NCBI GenBank assembly: GCA_004794785.1
Contig: SJOL01007187.1
Span: 308,105-372,104 of the forward strand
Source of the DNA: Opisthorchis felineus
Taxonomy: Eukaryota; Platyhelminthes; Trematoda; Opisthorchiida; Opisthorchiidae
Direction of reading: 5' to 3'
DNA length: 64,000 nucleotides
Positions 13,301 through 28,300 of this stretch are shown piece after piece (position 1 is the first letter of the stretch; every line of letters starts with the position of its first letter). The position numbers and the translations under genes are program-made. The notes under the pieces were generated by a model, which was given only the letters and a program-made list of their open reading frames with translations, ran no database searches and was not told the origin of the DNA.

Positions 13301-16300
13301 ATCATTTTCTACGTCTTTATTGAGAGAACCAATCAGGGGACGCAAGCATTGTTCGATACCTTCGTTCTTGTGAGTCATTTTGCTTGCGATTGAGAGGAAC
13401 TCATGGTTTTGTAGCCGAATTAGTTTACTTAGCAAAGAGAGGCTGTGATGAACCCGAAATAGTCCTCAATATGGAGTCGGGCATCAGGCCACAGTAGCCT
13501 AATTCATAATAGACAATCTTCCAAGGTTTGAAATACTACTTATTTGCAAGGAGATATTAGCCAGAAGTATCATGGTCAATTCCTAAGCCGCAACATTTAG
13601 AAGTCATCTATTCTCACCGTTCTGTGAGGAGCAAGTCGGAAGAAATGATAGTTCAAGAACGACAATTCTAAGTAGCGAGATCACTGTTGCTCTCCCGTAA
13701 AATTTAGCTACCAGGCTGTTGCATAAACAGGTACTAACATAGACCCTTTCGTGCCGGTGGGTATGGCAGCAACGAGTGTGGATAGGCGGAGTGGGGTGAT
13801 TAATCCTATGAAGAGAGCAATAGTAGACAAGTGGGAGCAAGAATCCTCCGAACTCCTCTGATAATATGTGCCCCATAGACTTAGTTTGGACTAAGCTCAA
13901 TGACGTTCCGCACTTCCACAGCAGACAAGATTAGGTTTTAGGAGTTTTGAATGTATAATATCAAACTTAATCACATATTCAGTGGCCAAAGGTCTTTGAA
14001 TGCCCAAAGTGAACAGGGAGGTGAGAAACCCACAGAAAACATAGTTCCGTACATAATACCTCTGATTTGTTATGGGAATCGGAACGTGAACGCTCTTCGA
14101 TTGAATTCTGAGCACCCAAAATAGCTACCATCATAACGATAGTTGTGCAGCAAAAAATACCATAAGTAGGGATAAAGAGCTAACAAATGGTACCCCGCAA
14201 AAGTGCCAGGATTGGAGCCAGGAGAAACAGAACTAAGCCACCATGTAACAACTCTATACTGACGACAAACGCAGTCTGTGCTGAACAGACAAATACTAAA
14301 TGCCGTTTGGATTGCAAACGGAGTCTGAGTAAACGAAATTTTCAAACTGCCGAAAACGAGCAAATTGATTTTGGGCAACTTGTCCAACTTGCCGTTCTAT
14401 TTCACGAGCGTCAAGCCATCGATTCTCGTTGTGTATTCGAACTGTGAAATAGCGCCCTCGGTGCAGAACCACAATGTGATGTGGCGTCGCCGGATCATGC
14501 CACAGCGTATCTACCTGAATGCCGGGAATCCGAGTGGTTGTGAAGGTCCGTTCGTATTGTATCATACAAAGTGGTACCATGTCGTTCACAATTACGGGTT
14601 CCAGTCGCTCGGTTATCAGCTGGAACATGTAGTTAATCAGGGAACTGATGCACTGCGCGGCGCGGGCAGCCTGAGATCGTTGAATGAAAGGGAAACAAAG
14701 TGGATAAATTGCGATCGTGTTCCAACCAAGGTGGGGAAATTCGATTGATCAATAAAAGGTTAAAGACTATCAGCGGGTCGCAGATTACCAAGCAAACACA
14801 GGCCAGAATTCAAACATCGCAACCTGTGTGGCTCACCATTAGTACTGATAATCGGTGCTTCACTGCCGTAGAGTTATGGTGCTCTTGGTTTAAAAAACCC
14901 AAATGTGAAAAGAATGAACGGGTAATGGGAAAGTGTCTAGTGATGGCCTAGTGCAAGTACCCCGAGGTATCTGCATAACGAATCATCCAAGTCGACGGTG
15001 CAGATAGAAACTGACAGAAAGGACGGCGCCTAGATTGCAACCACGTTTTGCAGCACCTCTAGCCGGTCACATGGACAGCGTCCGGAAAGGCGTTTCTCAC
15101 CAGCGACCCCAGGTTATTTGTTATCACATTCACACTCTGCTTTGGCCGTAGTGTGTTCACCTCCTCGCTTGAAACACTGTAGGAAAAACAGTGCCACATC
15201 ATGGCTCGGCATGCCCAACACCACTCAACATATGATAGTCTATTTTGATTCGTTAATCCAAGCTGCTTCGAGCAGCTGCAAGCTGTTCTGGACCTTGAAT
15301 GTGGCTTACATCCTGTTACACTATAGTCCGTCCTTCTTGTCAGCTCAGGCTCGCGGAATAACCGTCGTAATTTATTCTATTGAATAAATGTGTCAACGGG
15401 CGTATTCATTTTGCACTGGCGGCAACCGGCACGACCTACGGTTCGAAGACGCTTCAAATCCTCCTACATAGGTCAAGTCAGGCTAAGGTTCAAGAAGTCC
15501 CACAATGAAGAGGCTTACAAACGATCCTTGAGGTCTAGAGATGAACCGGTCTGAAGCCGTAAGCGAGGGTGATCCTAGGCTTCAAGATGCATGCACGACC
15601 TCAGTCATTACACAACCATTTGAATGTGCACAGATAGAGTGCTCCATAACCTCTAGTTTAAAAGGCGTGATCAGAACATGGATCATAATTCGAAACCTTG
15701 TTAGCCAATTAATTTGAAAAACGACTGCACCTCCTTGTAGCTGTTGCCACACACCTTCCCAGACTTGGGATTCTCCTTAAAACCACGACAGCGAGTACCA
15801 AAAAAGTCTGGTTAGAGCAGAAATAAGAGGAAAGTGAGGGAAGCCGAGGAAATTAACAGCTGATAGGGCCGAAATTTCTTTGTCCGTCCCTTGTTCGGTT
15901 GTAGGAGTTGCTATGCTATGAATTGTGTTCACTGACAGAGCAAACAACGCCCACACGGCCATGTCTTGTGTGCACACTATGCTAGTCTGACGAGTTTCGC
16001 AAGCATTTGCCCGGTCTTATCCACAAAGCCTCTTTGGCACCATGGCAAAGGGTCAACCACAGTTGGGACTTCGCAAGATTTCGAGTAACCATATATTTAT
16101 GTTCAATCGCTTGCTTTGAGACCAGGATCACGAGTCCATCGTGGAGGTGCATCACTTCACTACTATAAAAAGGTCTTCTTCCGGTAGAATCATTTTGAAT
16201 TCGACTAGTCCTGCAATCTTTTGTGCTGGCAAGTGGCGCATTCTTTACAGATCTCCGAGAATAAAAACCGCTACCTTAGAGGTTACCATTCCGGTCACTT

Positions 16301-19300
16301 TGGCAATAGTTAGGTGAAAATATTTGGCTTGCTGAACTAATGGGATGCGGTCATGCGCGAAGGACGCACACGGTCACTCAGCCTTGACGTGACATGTATC
16401 TACCCACCATAATTCATATACGTCGTGGCAAATGCTAGAAACCGATATAGCTGATGCAGGCTGAGGTCATCGGACAAGACAAATCGTTAGAAAACAAATT
16501 TTCTATCGCACAACTACTTCCCTCCATCCTTTTCGGAGACCATCACCCTGTAAATAAGATCGATCACTTCCATTCGGTCTAAGGGATTTGGTTTGAAATC
16601 GGTTTCTTCTGAAAGGCGACTCCCAGTCCCCAATAAAGAACAGTCTAGTAAGTTCTGGTTCAGTCTATGAGGCGCTAAAGCTTGTCAGAACAAAGATAAA
16701 GGTGAAAAATTCATGTAACTGGGCTTTCTTCCATTTGAACACCAACAATTAAGCATCCGACGAATCGCACAACCACAAACTCGTGTTGAAACAGTTGTAG
16801 TCAGTAGAAAATTGATTCCGAAAAGAGTATTGTATTCTCTCAATGAGTCCCATTTAGCTAGAACATATATCGAACTCTAAAGTTTGCTCATAAGATAAAG
16901 CGGTCAGAAAGTATACGGCAGCTGTTTTACTATAGAACTGATCATTAGGTACGCCAGCACTGAGCACATCACATGCGATGTCACCTCAATGACCAGACCA
17001 AAGCAAAACTGAGAAAGGCACTATGGAACACATGTAAATCCTTGTCTAAAAACCTCAATATAAGCAATCTGTTCAGAGGACAACCTGCGAATCACGTGAA
17101 CCTTGCTTTGAGGAGTCGTCACTCCTAAGTCAGTTAAAACCGAATCATGTGACTGAATTATCAGACTCACTATATACTGCACCAGTAGCAAAGGAGCATA
17201 ACAATCTATAGGTAAGTGATAGGGCTCAAGCTCCTACCCTCTGGAATTAACCCTAGAGATCCGTGAGATGAGCACTGCAGGTGATTCCTAACAACGATGG
17301 AACAGCTGAACAGTGCCTCGGCTTGCAAACATAGGTCAACAGCACTCAATAAAAATCAAGATTTTGGAACAGGGCAGTCCAATTCCACGTTAACAAAAGA
17401 TGGGCCAGGTACAACTGACCGCCAGACGACTGACTTACTTGAAGGTTAGTTGGGTGTCGCATCAGAGTGTCCAGTCCGTAAATATTCGAGTGTGCAACCA
17501 ATGGGGATCGACCATGCAAATAGACGTATTCCTCCCACCAATCCGTTACCTGAACGCGGCATGCAAAAACAAAAGGGCCCGAATTGGACTGCAGCTTTCG
17601 ACAAAAGGGACTCGGCAGAACAGGAAGTGAACCGACTCGGATAACAGTCTGAATCTACCTGCTGTACTCGGCTAATGAACGGGACAGTCCCGTTTTTACG
17701 GTGCAAAGCTCATGCAGGGTAAAAAATACCGAGACATAGGTCACAGCGATCACCAGAGTAAGCCCTCCAAGAGATGTCACAATTCAGAAAAGCGAAATTC
17801 GGCCTCTCCTCAAAAGCATATCGACAACTAAACATCACTTCGGGCTGCGCAAAAGTTTCGATAAATGGTTCTTTTTACAAACTACCGAGTGATCGTCGGT
17901 TGAATGGTCTTAGACCTTCTGTAAGTCCTAACTACTGTTTCATTGTTAGGTTTAACTGCACCAGGTAACTCGCATCTCAATGCTTATTTAGCCTCAAATT
18001 AAGCTGAGCTCGAGAAATCCCAAAATCTTAAGGAAGAGCTGCTAACCAATCCATGTTTCAAACTCAGCCCTGGCTTCTTGACTGTTCTTGGGAGTAGATT
18101 ATCTCTCTAGAGAATACTCCATACGGTATATGGTATACTGAAACGATACATGGTGTGAAATAGACTAAGAATCACTATTGTTGGGGCGAGAAATTGGTGG
18201 TTAGCTTGACTCAATTAAAGATAACGGTAGGTCGTATTGTTATCCGGAATCACGAACAAGCAATAAACAACTGATTACTTGTTTAGACGTAACATACTAC
18301 CCGTAAGGTTGCTAGGGACTCTTCGACATCACAAAGCAGAGATTCAGCTGGGATTCATTTGAGTCTCCGGTGAAGAACCAAACTGGTATGCAAATGGTTC
18401 CATATTCAAAATGGCTACTTCGTGACCTTTAATTCACCGCATACAGAACGCCAGGTCGTTTCAAAGCACCAGAAATAGTCAGTGTTGCTACATGCTAGCA
18501 AGACAGGTATCTGCTCATTCAACTGTCTCACATGGAGTAAAGACTATCCAGTCACGAGGCTCCTATTGTTTAAAGTGCAAAAAACGTGTTCCCACGAGTG
18601 TCCGCTTAGTAAAAACACCTCGTAACCATCTCACAAACACTACGGGAGGTTGTACTCTCCAGTATGACAGCGCCTTGTCTGAAATTCATTGACCTCATTA
18701 CTGGGATCAGGTGAGTTGTTTGCATACTGGTTTTGAAATTTAAAAATTCATCCATGGATGTCAGCGCTTATCAGATTTCCCCAACTTCCTCAGAATTATG
18801 AGAATGGAACAATTTCACCGTTTGATACATTTCGCATTTCGCCAAAGTCATTGTTTCAAGCAATAACACTTGTTTTCTATCCCTTTGCTATTGTTCCAAA
18901 CGCTTGCATTTCGTACGAATGACGGCAACTCAACAGCCACTCAGGCCTTCGGTAGGCGCATATGCTACTCGACACCAACCATAATTCGGAGAACCGAGAT
19001 TTATCTGTACGCAAAATACTACCTTACACTCTGGACTAGTCCAATAGTGTAGTATCCATGGTCTTGACTGCTAGCCCAGTCGACCATCAGCTTGGTGAAC
19101 ATGCACAAATATTTTTGCCTTGTTGGAAGCTGTTATGAGAAAAGTATTAGCTTTGGGTTCAATAAGAACCGCGTTTGATCTTGTGTCGCAAAACGTACGT
19201 GGACTGTGCAGAAATATACGAAATAAGCCCTTCTGACTTCTGGCGAATAGTTCGTGTCCTTAGTGGAAATATGCCCCCTTTGTAAGATTCTTGTTACGTA

Positions 19301-22300
19301 ACAGAAAGTTGAATACGGTACATCCCGTGCTCTTCTAGCAAGTCTTTATTCTTTCGGTGTGCACTCTTGCGAGGAGGCCATTTCAGAAGGTTTCAAGCAG
19401 GTGGCTGATGAAAGCAAGTGAGCCATGAACAGCGCGCGACCGGTGTCTGTTCTTAAAAATTCTGTATTCTTGAAACAGGAGCTGTTAATTCAACCATCTC
19501 CAGTTCTTCGACGAACATGTCCGTCCTTTTTGGGCGGACAGTTAGTTTGAATCTAAAAGTTACCCTTCAGTGCAAAAAGCATGTAAGAGCTATGGACTAG
19601 CTGGTGGATTAGTTAGGCCTTTGATGACCCCATAGCCCATTTGGTGGGTCTGTACAGTGAAATTCGGAGGCAGGCGGTGGTCTTATAACAAGAAGACCGT
19701 TAGGTTGGACGGATGTTTAACTACATACACTTTCTAGCTATGACATACAACCCTTTATGTAGTGTCCAGATTCGTGACTGCCACTCGATTCATGATTGCA
19801 CATCTGCTGCGCATATTCATCTGTTTCAACAGTGTCTCGAACTTGGACGTTTGATAGGTGTTTAGATGAGTGCTTCCAGTTCCTGTGGGTCGACGTCCTC
19901 GGTCATTTGTTAGTCGGAAGCTCTCCGTTTTAGCCACTCGTCAAGCATTTTTGTTGTTAAATCTTCTTAGGTGGATGTTAGCTGCTCGATTTTTTGTCCC
20001 TGTTTTGCGTCTCTGAATTCAGTTTCCCTTTGCTCACTGAGCGACTGTTGCCTGCTGGTCTGTTTGACATTCAATCTGAGATAGTTGACTGTCACCTACT
20101 GACCCAGGTTTCGTTCTGAGTTTGAATTGCACCATTCTATTCCTCAAAAACACGCACTGACAAGATGCTGACAACAAAACCAATTTTTCCGCCGTTTCCG
20201 GTTGCCAAAATACGATCTCTAACTACTGAATGGGAGTCAAGTCATCATGTGGCTGGGAAAGCATAGCTACACATTAAGGGGACCACCTTGGGATCCTGAT
20301 AGGCAAATTTTTCATATTCATACAGGGAGATCGGTTACGAACGTAAGAATACTGTCAGTAGGTGAGTTACCGATTGGAAAACTTACTATGGTTTGGTTGA
20401 TAGGTGGATTCGGATACTACTACGCAAATGCTCCTGCTGCTGCTGGAATTGCTAATAAGCGAGTTGTACAGTGAAAGGTAAACAGTGACTAATAATCACA
20501 TGCCTTTCTCGCCACGTTTACAAATAGTTTAGACTGGATTTTTGTCTAACATCATATTGCGCTTTTGTCTTCGTTCTGCTCCCCTATTCCCGTGTAGATG
20601 AATTTTCCAAAAGCTAGTTCAACCACTACTGTGGCGTACCATACTGGCTTGCTGGAGTGGGTAGATTTGATTCGGTCACTAGCTACGGACTTTGGTTTGC
20701 GATAATGTCCAAAACGAGCACATGGCCTTCGACCACTCCACCAATGGCCCGTCCACAACAAAAGCCGATAGGTTGGGAAGACATTTGGGCAACACAGGAA
20801 CTGGAAAACTTCCCAAATAAGGACAACGAGCGAGGCAACAGATTATCCGGACGACTAGTATTCAAAGGGTTGCGCAGGTAGATTTAGCAAGTCCATTTGA
20901 ACAACAAAATTTCTGATGGTCAGTCAGAAACCCGGGGATAGCTTATGACGAAAAATGATTGACACAACTACGTCTGCATTATCATAATTTTAAGTCAAGG
21001 ACCACACAAAATTGACCTGGCTGAAGGACACGTCGGATGAGGAATGCAACCCGCACTCCAACCTACAGCATGTGCGGTACGCATCACGTTTAGGTGTGAT
21101 ATGATAGGAAAAAGCGCCGCAGTGAACAAGCGATAAAGACTATCTATTCGACAAACGATGTCCTGGGAGTACTGTCCGAATCTGGTGGGTAAACGAAACC
21201 AGTAATGCTCATACAAGCCAAATAGTAACTCAGAAGAAATCGATGAGTTGTTGACACCTCATGGATTAAGCTGGTCCGGTCACGTACTCTAAACGAGATC
21301 GAGATAGCCGAAGGCTAACGGATGAGTATACGTCAGAGTATAAGACCCAAACACTACACCTCGATTACCATTCCGCCGCGATGCTGACTGCTATGTACTA
21401 TAGGGGTAGGCAAAACTGGACGGTAGTCAATGATCATTTCCAACACCGACAGACTAACTTCCACGAAAAATCCTTTTCGTCCGACTGAGTGAACAATGGG
21501 GAGGGCCTTGAAAAGCCTAAAATATTGAGTCGTTAAAACCACACGAGGATATCTCGGGATACAAACGTTTTTACCTGCTTTCTTCCTCCAAAAATGCGAA
21601 AAGAGCGATTCATATGGTTGGGCATATGCTAAGCAGAGTCGAAGAACGGCGAGTATTCACAACGTGATGAATGGATGAGAGTAGGTAAGGTGAAATGTAG
21701 AGTTGGTATCAATCGTTTCTGCGCGCACAAGGTAGGCTGGAGTTTGTTGACTGATAATACAGCAGGCAACGCAAGCAACCAGGAACCCGGTTTTCGTAAG
21801 AAAAAATCAAGCGATAACAATGTGAACTGTTATCAGAATATGGTCCGGTCGAGCAGGCCGAGCTCTTCATTTACCAATCACCGCAACACCAGAGGCGCTA
21901 ACTTACAAAATTCGTCGTCTATATGGGCAACTACGCATCTAGTATACAGAGTGTGCATTATGCGTTTTTCGGTCAACTAACTACATGAAATGCACGCATC
22001 CCAAGATTTTAGCCTTGGAAAGGTATGGTTCTGACCTAATAGCGAGGCTTGTAGGATGTGGCCAGGAAATTTCGTCGCTGTAACAACTACTGTGGTCCTA
22101 GATGGAAATTCTGGAGTGGGACACCTCAGCAGCTAGAGACACAGCCCACTGGCATCCACATTTCCAAGCCACTGCCTTCAATGCAAAACAAGTCTCCTGA
22201 CAGCAGATGCTCAAAATTGCTGTGAACATCAAGGATATCAGATATTGCTTCACGTGCGTAGCTGTCCGCACAGGTGAGACCCCGACATCACCAAAAAGGG

Positions 22301-25300
22301 GAAATGTGACATTTGAAACCACAACCACGGCTGTGCGCACTTTGCGGTTCACAATCGCGGAAGTGCCTCAGGGGTCAAAGACTGTTTAAACAGAATGAAA
22401 AAGGGTCACAGGGTGAGGGGCGATTTGAAACCCGTCCAGTTCAGTTACCGTCCTTGTATCAAGAAAAATGAATGCTTCACAACATAATAACAAAATTCTA
22501 AAACACAACAAACCAAGCATGCAAAACCCGCTCACGTAATTAGAAGCCCAGAGTCTCTTCAGTCGTAAATAACGCTGAAGCTTCACCGCCTCGTTGGTCT
22601 CGAAATCTTGGGCGAGTTTCTTAGTCCGTTGCATCTGATTCTCATCCAGTAATGGCTCCACAGACAGCAAGTACTGCATAAGGAGCAAGCAATGAGAGGT
22701 GGTAGTTATCATAAGCGTGCACAGATCTTTATACCAATACTGATGAGTAGAAATGAAGTCAGTCAGGCTAGAGGCATGGCGAAAATGACAGTAAAATTGC
22801 GCCGAAAAAACATCAGACTTTTTTTGACAACACAGCATAGAAACCTCTGGAAGTTTGGCTAACTGGGACAAACTAATTGCCGTTTATAGTGGAAGTGATG
22901 CCCATTATTCCACCAAGTGACAGCTCAAACAGGAGGGCTATGAGCGCGGTGCTGGCCTGTTCTAATCATATTGAGCAACTGACCCGTCTTCTGTTCTTAT
23001 CCAGCTAGTACTAATGACTCCGATTGGTTGTTCGTATACTACACTGATCTTTGGTGAAAGTGGGCAGATAATGTCGACTTACAAAACAGAAAAGCACGAT
23101 CTCCAATCCGATCAGTGGTATCATACAATCTCTTGCTCTTACCTCGATTAAAAGCCAGGCGCTCAAGATGCTACGCGCAACATATCGTCAAAAAACTCAC
23201 ATGGCCTTTGGATGTTTCTACAAAATCAACTAACTGTGTCTCCTGGGTCACAAACTATAAATTGTAATCTGCCAGACAACCTGGGTCGACGTTTCGAATC
23301 AGTTGATTTGGCCCGACGATGGGGGTCGCGGGAGCGCACAGGTATGGTTAAAGGAAGCTGCGCGGTTCGGATCCATCCCGCGAATTTTCGATTGCAAGTG
23401 TCTAGACTTGTAAAATCTAACAGAGGCCCAACTTTCGTCTTTTCCTTGGATGAATGCCGGCTATGTAGTTAAGGGATGCCAGAGCTGAAAAACAATCGCA
23501 CTCTAGGTACAACCGGTGGCTCGAGATAGCTCAGTGGTTAAAGAACGAACTCACTGACCGGAATGTCCGTGGTTCGAACCTAACCTCAGCATCTCTACTG
23601 CTCCTGTCTAGGCTTTGACAGCCAGAAAGCATCTCAGCCCTCATGCTTCCTTCGGATGGCATGACAGCTAGGCACCGAAAAGGTATTACAGCCACATGAT
23701 TGTTTATTTGTTTCATGTGGCTTCTCCATTAGACGGCAATCACGTAGGTCACGTTGGTCATATGATTACCTATGACAGCATCGGTTTGGCTAGGCTTCAG
23801 TAGATACTTGTTGGAAGTGGAGGTGAGTAGGCCGATCTTAAGCTATTTTATCAACCGTATCAAATTTAGGAAACGGATTCGTTTAAAATTCGAATCAATC
23901 CCAAAACACATTAGTGTTTTAGAACAGCTACCCTGTCCTCTAACGTTTCTTTGAATGTCGACAGTACGCCAATCCCAAATTCCTTCAAATAGTAGACGAC
24001 CACACAATGCGGTGGTCGTTTGCAGTCCCAGAGAATACTTGAACTGGATAAACCCGTGTATTGGTCACAGGAAACTCACTTGCTCTAAAATATCAAGAAA
24101 GCATGGTTGAGTGGTTAGGAGTGAACTCTTGAGAAAGCTCATTTGTTTCCAGATTAAGACATCCTTCAGTCTGGTAACTAGTTTCAGAGTAAGACTCTCA
24201 ACTGTGTCACAAAACCGCACCGATTTTCATGACTGCATGTCCTCTGCAACTTTGTTGCTGACGTATTCCTGGAAATATTATGTCTTACAGTCATGTCTCT
24301 GAAGCGCGTCGTAAAAAGTGGTCGAATTTACAGGACTGTTTTGTGTCAATTTCGTCGTCACCAAACACAACGATAGCTGAAGCAATGGTTCTCTTTGCTC
24401 CAGATGGTCAGGATAGAGAAAAGACAAAAAATCGTTCAGCTGCAACACCCTTCCGGTGCCTAGATGCCATGTCACCCGAAAGAAGCAAAAGGGCTGAGAT
24501 ACTACCAGGTTGCCCAAACCTACAGCAGTCGAGATGCAGAGGTTGGGTTCGAACCACGGACCTTCCGGTCAGTAAGTTCGCGCTCTAACCACTGAGCCAT
24601 ATCGAGCAGCAGAGAAAAGACAAATGTCATACATTAACTTCTTTCTGTAATCGCGCATTTCAAAAAAGATTATATACAACGGTGGCTGATTAACGACAGT
24701 ATGACTTGTTCAAAGTCAATAATGTTGCGACCAGGCCGACTAAACCAAGATTTTCTGTGCACACAATGCCAAGCGGCGTATTTTGATGAACACAGAATCG
24801 GCGAATGTCAAGGTCAACTGGGTTTTGATCGCGAAGCAGAGCTTTCGACGCTGCCTTGGAGTTAACTACATGACCCAAGTGTTGCTAGTAGACTATGTTT
24901 CCTCGAGCTTTTCCATCGGACAAATACCGCCCCCTTCCATCCCGTTTTACCCGATGCCTCCCTTAGCCTAGAACCCGGTTCCAATTCGAGAAGTGTTTTT
25001 CTTCTGAAGTGAAACCTATCACAATTGCGTGCTTGCATAGGTAGCTCACTTTCTCACCGAGAGTGCAACTGTGGTTCCGGCTCCTTGTTATGGTTCCGAA
25101 CTTATTATTCACAGTCACGTAGCCGATTACAGCTTATGAATCCCGACAAGGATAAAAGAGTTCGTGTGGATGAGCTTTTCAGAATCAGAATACACCTGTA
25201 CCATTAAGCCATCCTCGAAATCGTGAGTTCACAGGATGAAGGCAGTTTGATGGATAGGGGTCTAGTTGATGACCATATGAGTTGCGGAACTGTCTCTTGG

Positions 25301-28300
25301 AATAGATGATCGTTCGGCTGTAACACCCTTTCGGTGCCTAGCTGCCATGCCACCAGAAGGAAGCACGAGGGCTGGGATACTGCCAGGTTGCCCAAGCCTG
25401 GACAGGGGAAGTCGAGAGGCAGAGGCCGGGTTCGAACCACGACCTTTCGGTCAGTAAATTTGCGCTCTAACCACTGGGCCATCTCTTGGAATCGTTAGGA
25501 AGAGAACAAACTGGCAGGCACTGTTGCAGTAGTCTGTACAAATAAAAGCCACGTAGGTTGGTTCATCAAATTCAAAAATGAGCGCTTATTCTATAAGTAG
25601 GAATATTGAGTTTATCGAAATAGTGACAGAAGAAACCCACGCGCTTTAGACTTTTTGTGTGGGAAAACGAGATGTGTTAGTGTTGGACGACTATTCAGTA
25701 CACGTTACAGTCTAAAAGAAACACCCCTATCATCTCGGTGCGACAGTTTTGATAGCTATTTCCCGTATATTACACGTTTCCGCCAAGATGTTTTGGTGTT
25801 CAAGGCCCGTGAGGACTACAGTAAGCAACTGCACGTGAATCACGTGGGAATCCATAATTATTCAATGCAAAATTGAACGATGAGTCAGCACGGAGGAAAC
25901 GGAAGCGTTTCTCCTCATTCACAGTACACTAATCAATATTTTCCAACACCATCATATTTTTCTGTTTATCTCCCACTGGATCGATTTCATTTGAACTACC
26001 TTCAGCATGTAATTGTTGCCCGTGCGAGGCAACATTTTTTATTGGTGGCGGCCCGTAGGCGCAGGAGCGCAACGGAGAACACGTACTACCAAAGTAACTT
26101 GAAAAACTCGTGTAAGCATCACTGGACAGAGAATTTCAAACTCATCCGGAATATTACACTTGGCTGACTCTGAATACCAACTGACATTGATTGGAAGCAG
26201 TTGGTGCTCGAATTTTTCGACCAAAGTTGGTCACCTTAGTGATCCTCTATCCTCAAGTTAAGAGAGATCCTTGTAAGGACAACTACTGAATATGGTAAAA
26301 TAAAGGGAATTCTGTGACATCAAGATTTTAGCCACATGTGTCTCCGACCAACCAACAGGCCAAAAATGCAGAGATCGATCAGTTGGCTCCAGTGACGATG
26401 GTTTGTATATTCAAAGTCCAACGCATTCGGGTTTTGTTTAGACGTAAGAAAGTTGCAGTGGCTGTGCCCTATTTCCATGCCAAGGGGTGCACGAACACGT
26501 GCACCGATGTAGTAGCTAGTACTGTTACACACTTCATAGTAGGCTTTGGGCATTGCTGTCACCTCGGCCTGATTGGACGAAAAAATGTAAACTTATTGCA
26601 CGCGGTCCGTGGCGAAACATCACGTGGTTGTAATTCGTTTCCGATTCGGATGACGTCAGCTAACGTTGGTTCGCAAAGGCAAATGACAGCAAAACACAGC
26701 ATCAGGAACAGGAAGTTAGTGTAATTACTGGCAACCATTGGCAACAACTTCGACTTAAAAAAGTACCGTCCATGGTTTGTGACGTATGCTGATTTACTCC
26801 ATATATAGACACTGTACAATCAGTCTTAGATACTTCCTGCATGCTTTGTTGTTTGGTATCTTAGTCAAGCAGATAGTGATTTTAAGGGGGCATGGATGCA
26901 ACATTATCACTGCATGGGTAACTGTTTTTTGACAGTTATCGTATCTCTACTCTCAACGTACATGACCGCCGTCCGCATCTTACATGGTGCCTGCATCTCA
27001 CGATCGAGATGATCCCAATTTCAGAGCCTCAAGACACTACGTAAATCCACTCGTAACAAATTTGGTTCCCTTCGATTTTCCGCGTTTTCCCCTATCGGGT
27101 AGAGTAGCTTCGACGTTTTTCCGACAATTTTGTGGAGGTGAACCAAAAGCTTGTAAAATTTGGACATGAACTTTTGCGTATCGGCTGCTTCTAACCGATA
27201 CTGTTGCAAACAGCCCAATAGTTGAAAGGTTTCTTCGACGTAGAGCGCACAGCTGTGGAGCCGGAAAAATCACGCTGCAAGCGTCCTTTTTCCTGGAGAG
27301 AAAATAGTGTTTGAATTGTATCGTTTTTGCTTTTTTCGTACAACTAGGGTAGAAACCAACTGGTACGAAGGAACATGCATTAGGGTATTGTCCTAGAAAT
27401 AAAATTTGGCGTTGCCTCCGTGGAGAACGAGTAGAAGATTTTAAAAAAATCCAACGTCTATGTCAACAACAGTTTGTTATCGAATTCGACGACTCTTGTA
27501 AAAAAAATACAAAGTATTCAGGAAGAGAAGTAAAAAATTGGAAACGCATTCACCGTACACCGACGTTTGGATGGTTATTGTTTGGCTCCTTGCTATCCAC
27601 TGTCGCGAAATCGCGCGACGCGACTTATCCTGCCATTAAGCGCACACGCACGTTTTCTAAAAGACTAAAGCCCTAACTTGAAGCTCAGATTCTCTCCAGT
27701 CAGCCACAAACTTCTCATCGAGTATCTTTCCCCTTGAGGTTGAACTAGTTGCGTGCAGTAGTCTTGAATGAAGCCACGAGTTTCGAAGCGATCGCGTATA
27801 CAGACCTGGTTTAGACAGCGTTCCAAAGCCACTTGAGCGTGAAAGTTCATCTAATATGGTTGGGTTTTCAGTTAATAACTACGAAACTCGTAGAGAAAGT
27901 GAGGTTTGGCATCCAATACGGTCATTTTGATCCGATTAAGGTCCAATAGGCACGGATAAGCGCCTCAGAGGATCAGGTCCGTGGAATGCATTATTCCTGT
28001 CATCAACCACTGTACTAGTGAAGTTACACTGAAGTGTGTCTTGTCATTCAGTATGTTTTTCAGCTATAAACCGCGTACTAGCTGCCACACTTTCGGTCAC
28101 TGGAAAATACATCGTAAAAAATGTAGCCGGACACTGGAAATGATTAGCAATCAGTTGGTCTGAATTGAATCAGTCTGGTTCGTTGAAGAAACCGGAAACT
28201 GAGTAGCCACGTACTGAAGGTAATAGCTTTGATTCAGGAGCACCATCGAATGCATGATTGAGCGTCGTTAACCGGCGTCATTAACCATTAGTGAGTTGAG

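Larger units (their letters stand above)
7472..14379 (-). other. CPT1 intron with two SINEs and an AT microsatellite
   Basis: This 6.9-kb intron separates the exons at 14380-14670 and 7325-7471. Apart from the SINEs at 8805-8976 and 10502-10699 and the AT repeat at 10303-10351, I see only short open frames with no family resemblance. Confidence 0.55.
22674..28239 (-). other. CPT1 intron region with SINEs; one CPT1 exon not located
   Basis: Together with the LINE that follows, this fills the 8.4 kb between exons 31121-31295 and 22536-22673. CPT1 needs about 35 more codons here, normally including an L-P-x-L-P-V-P motif. A search by eye for P-V-P and P-L-P codings on the minus strand found nothing acceptable. 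Three SINEs (23519, 24427, 25304), a possible small secreted-peptide frame (26559) and unrecognised open frames at 27.0-27.85 kb are the only contents I can name. Confidence 0.5.

Noticed and set aside
26690..26720. Minus-strand coding of L-P-V-P-D-A-V, like the missing CPT1 linker exon
   Set aside because: Stops lie directly upstream in that frame with no AG between them and the motif, so it cannot be an exon start. The same bases code for the hydrophobic core of the small secreted-peptide frame.
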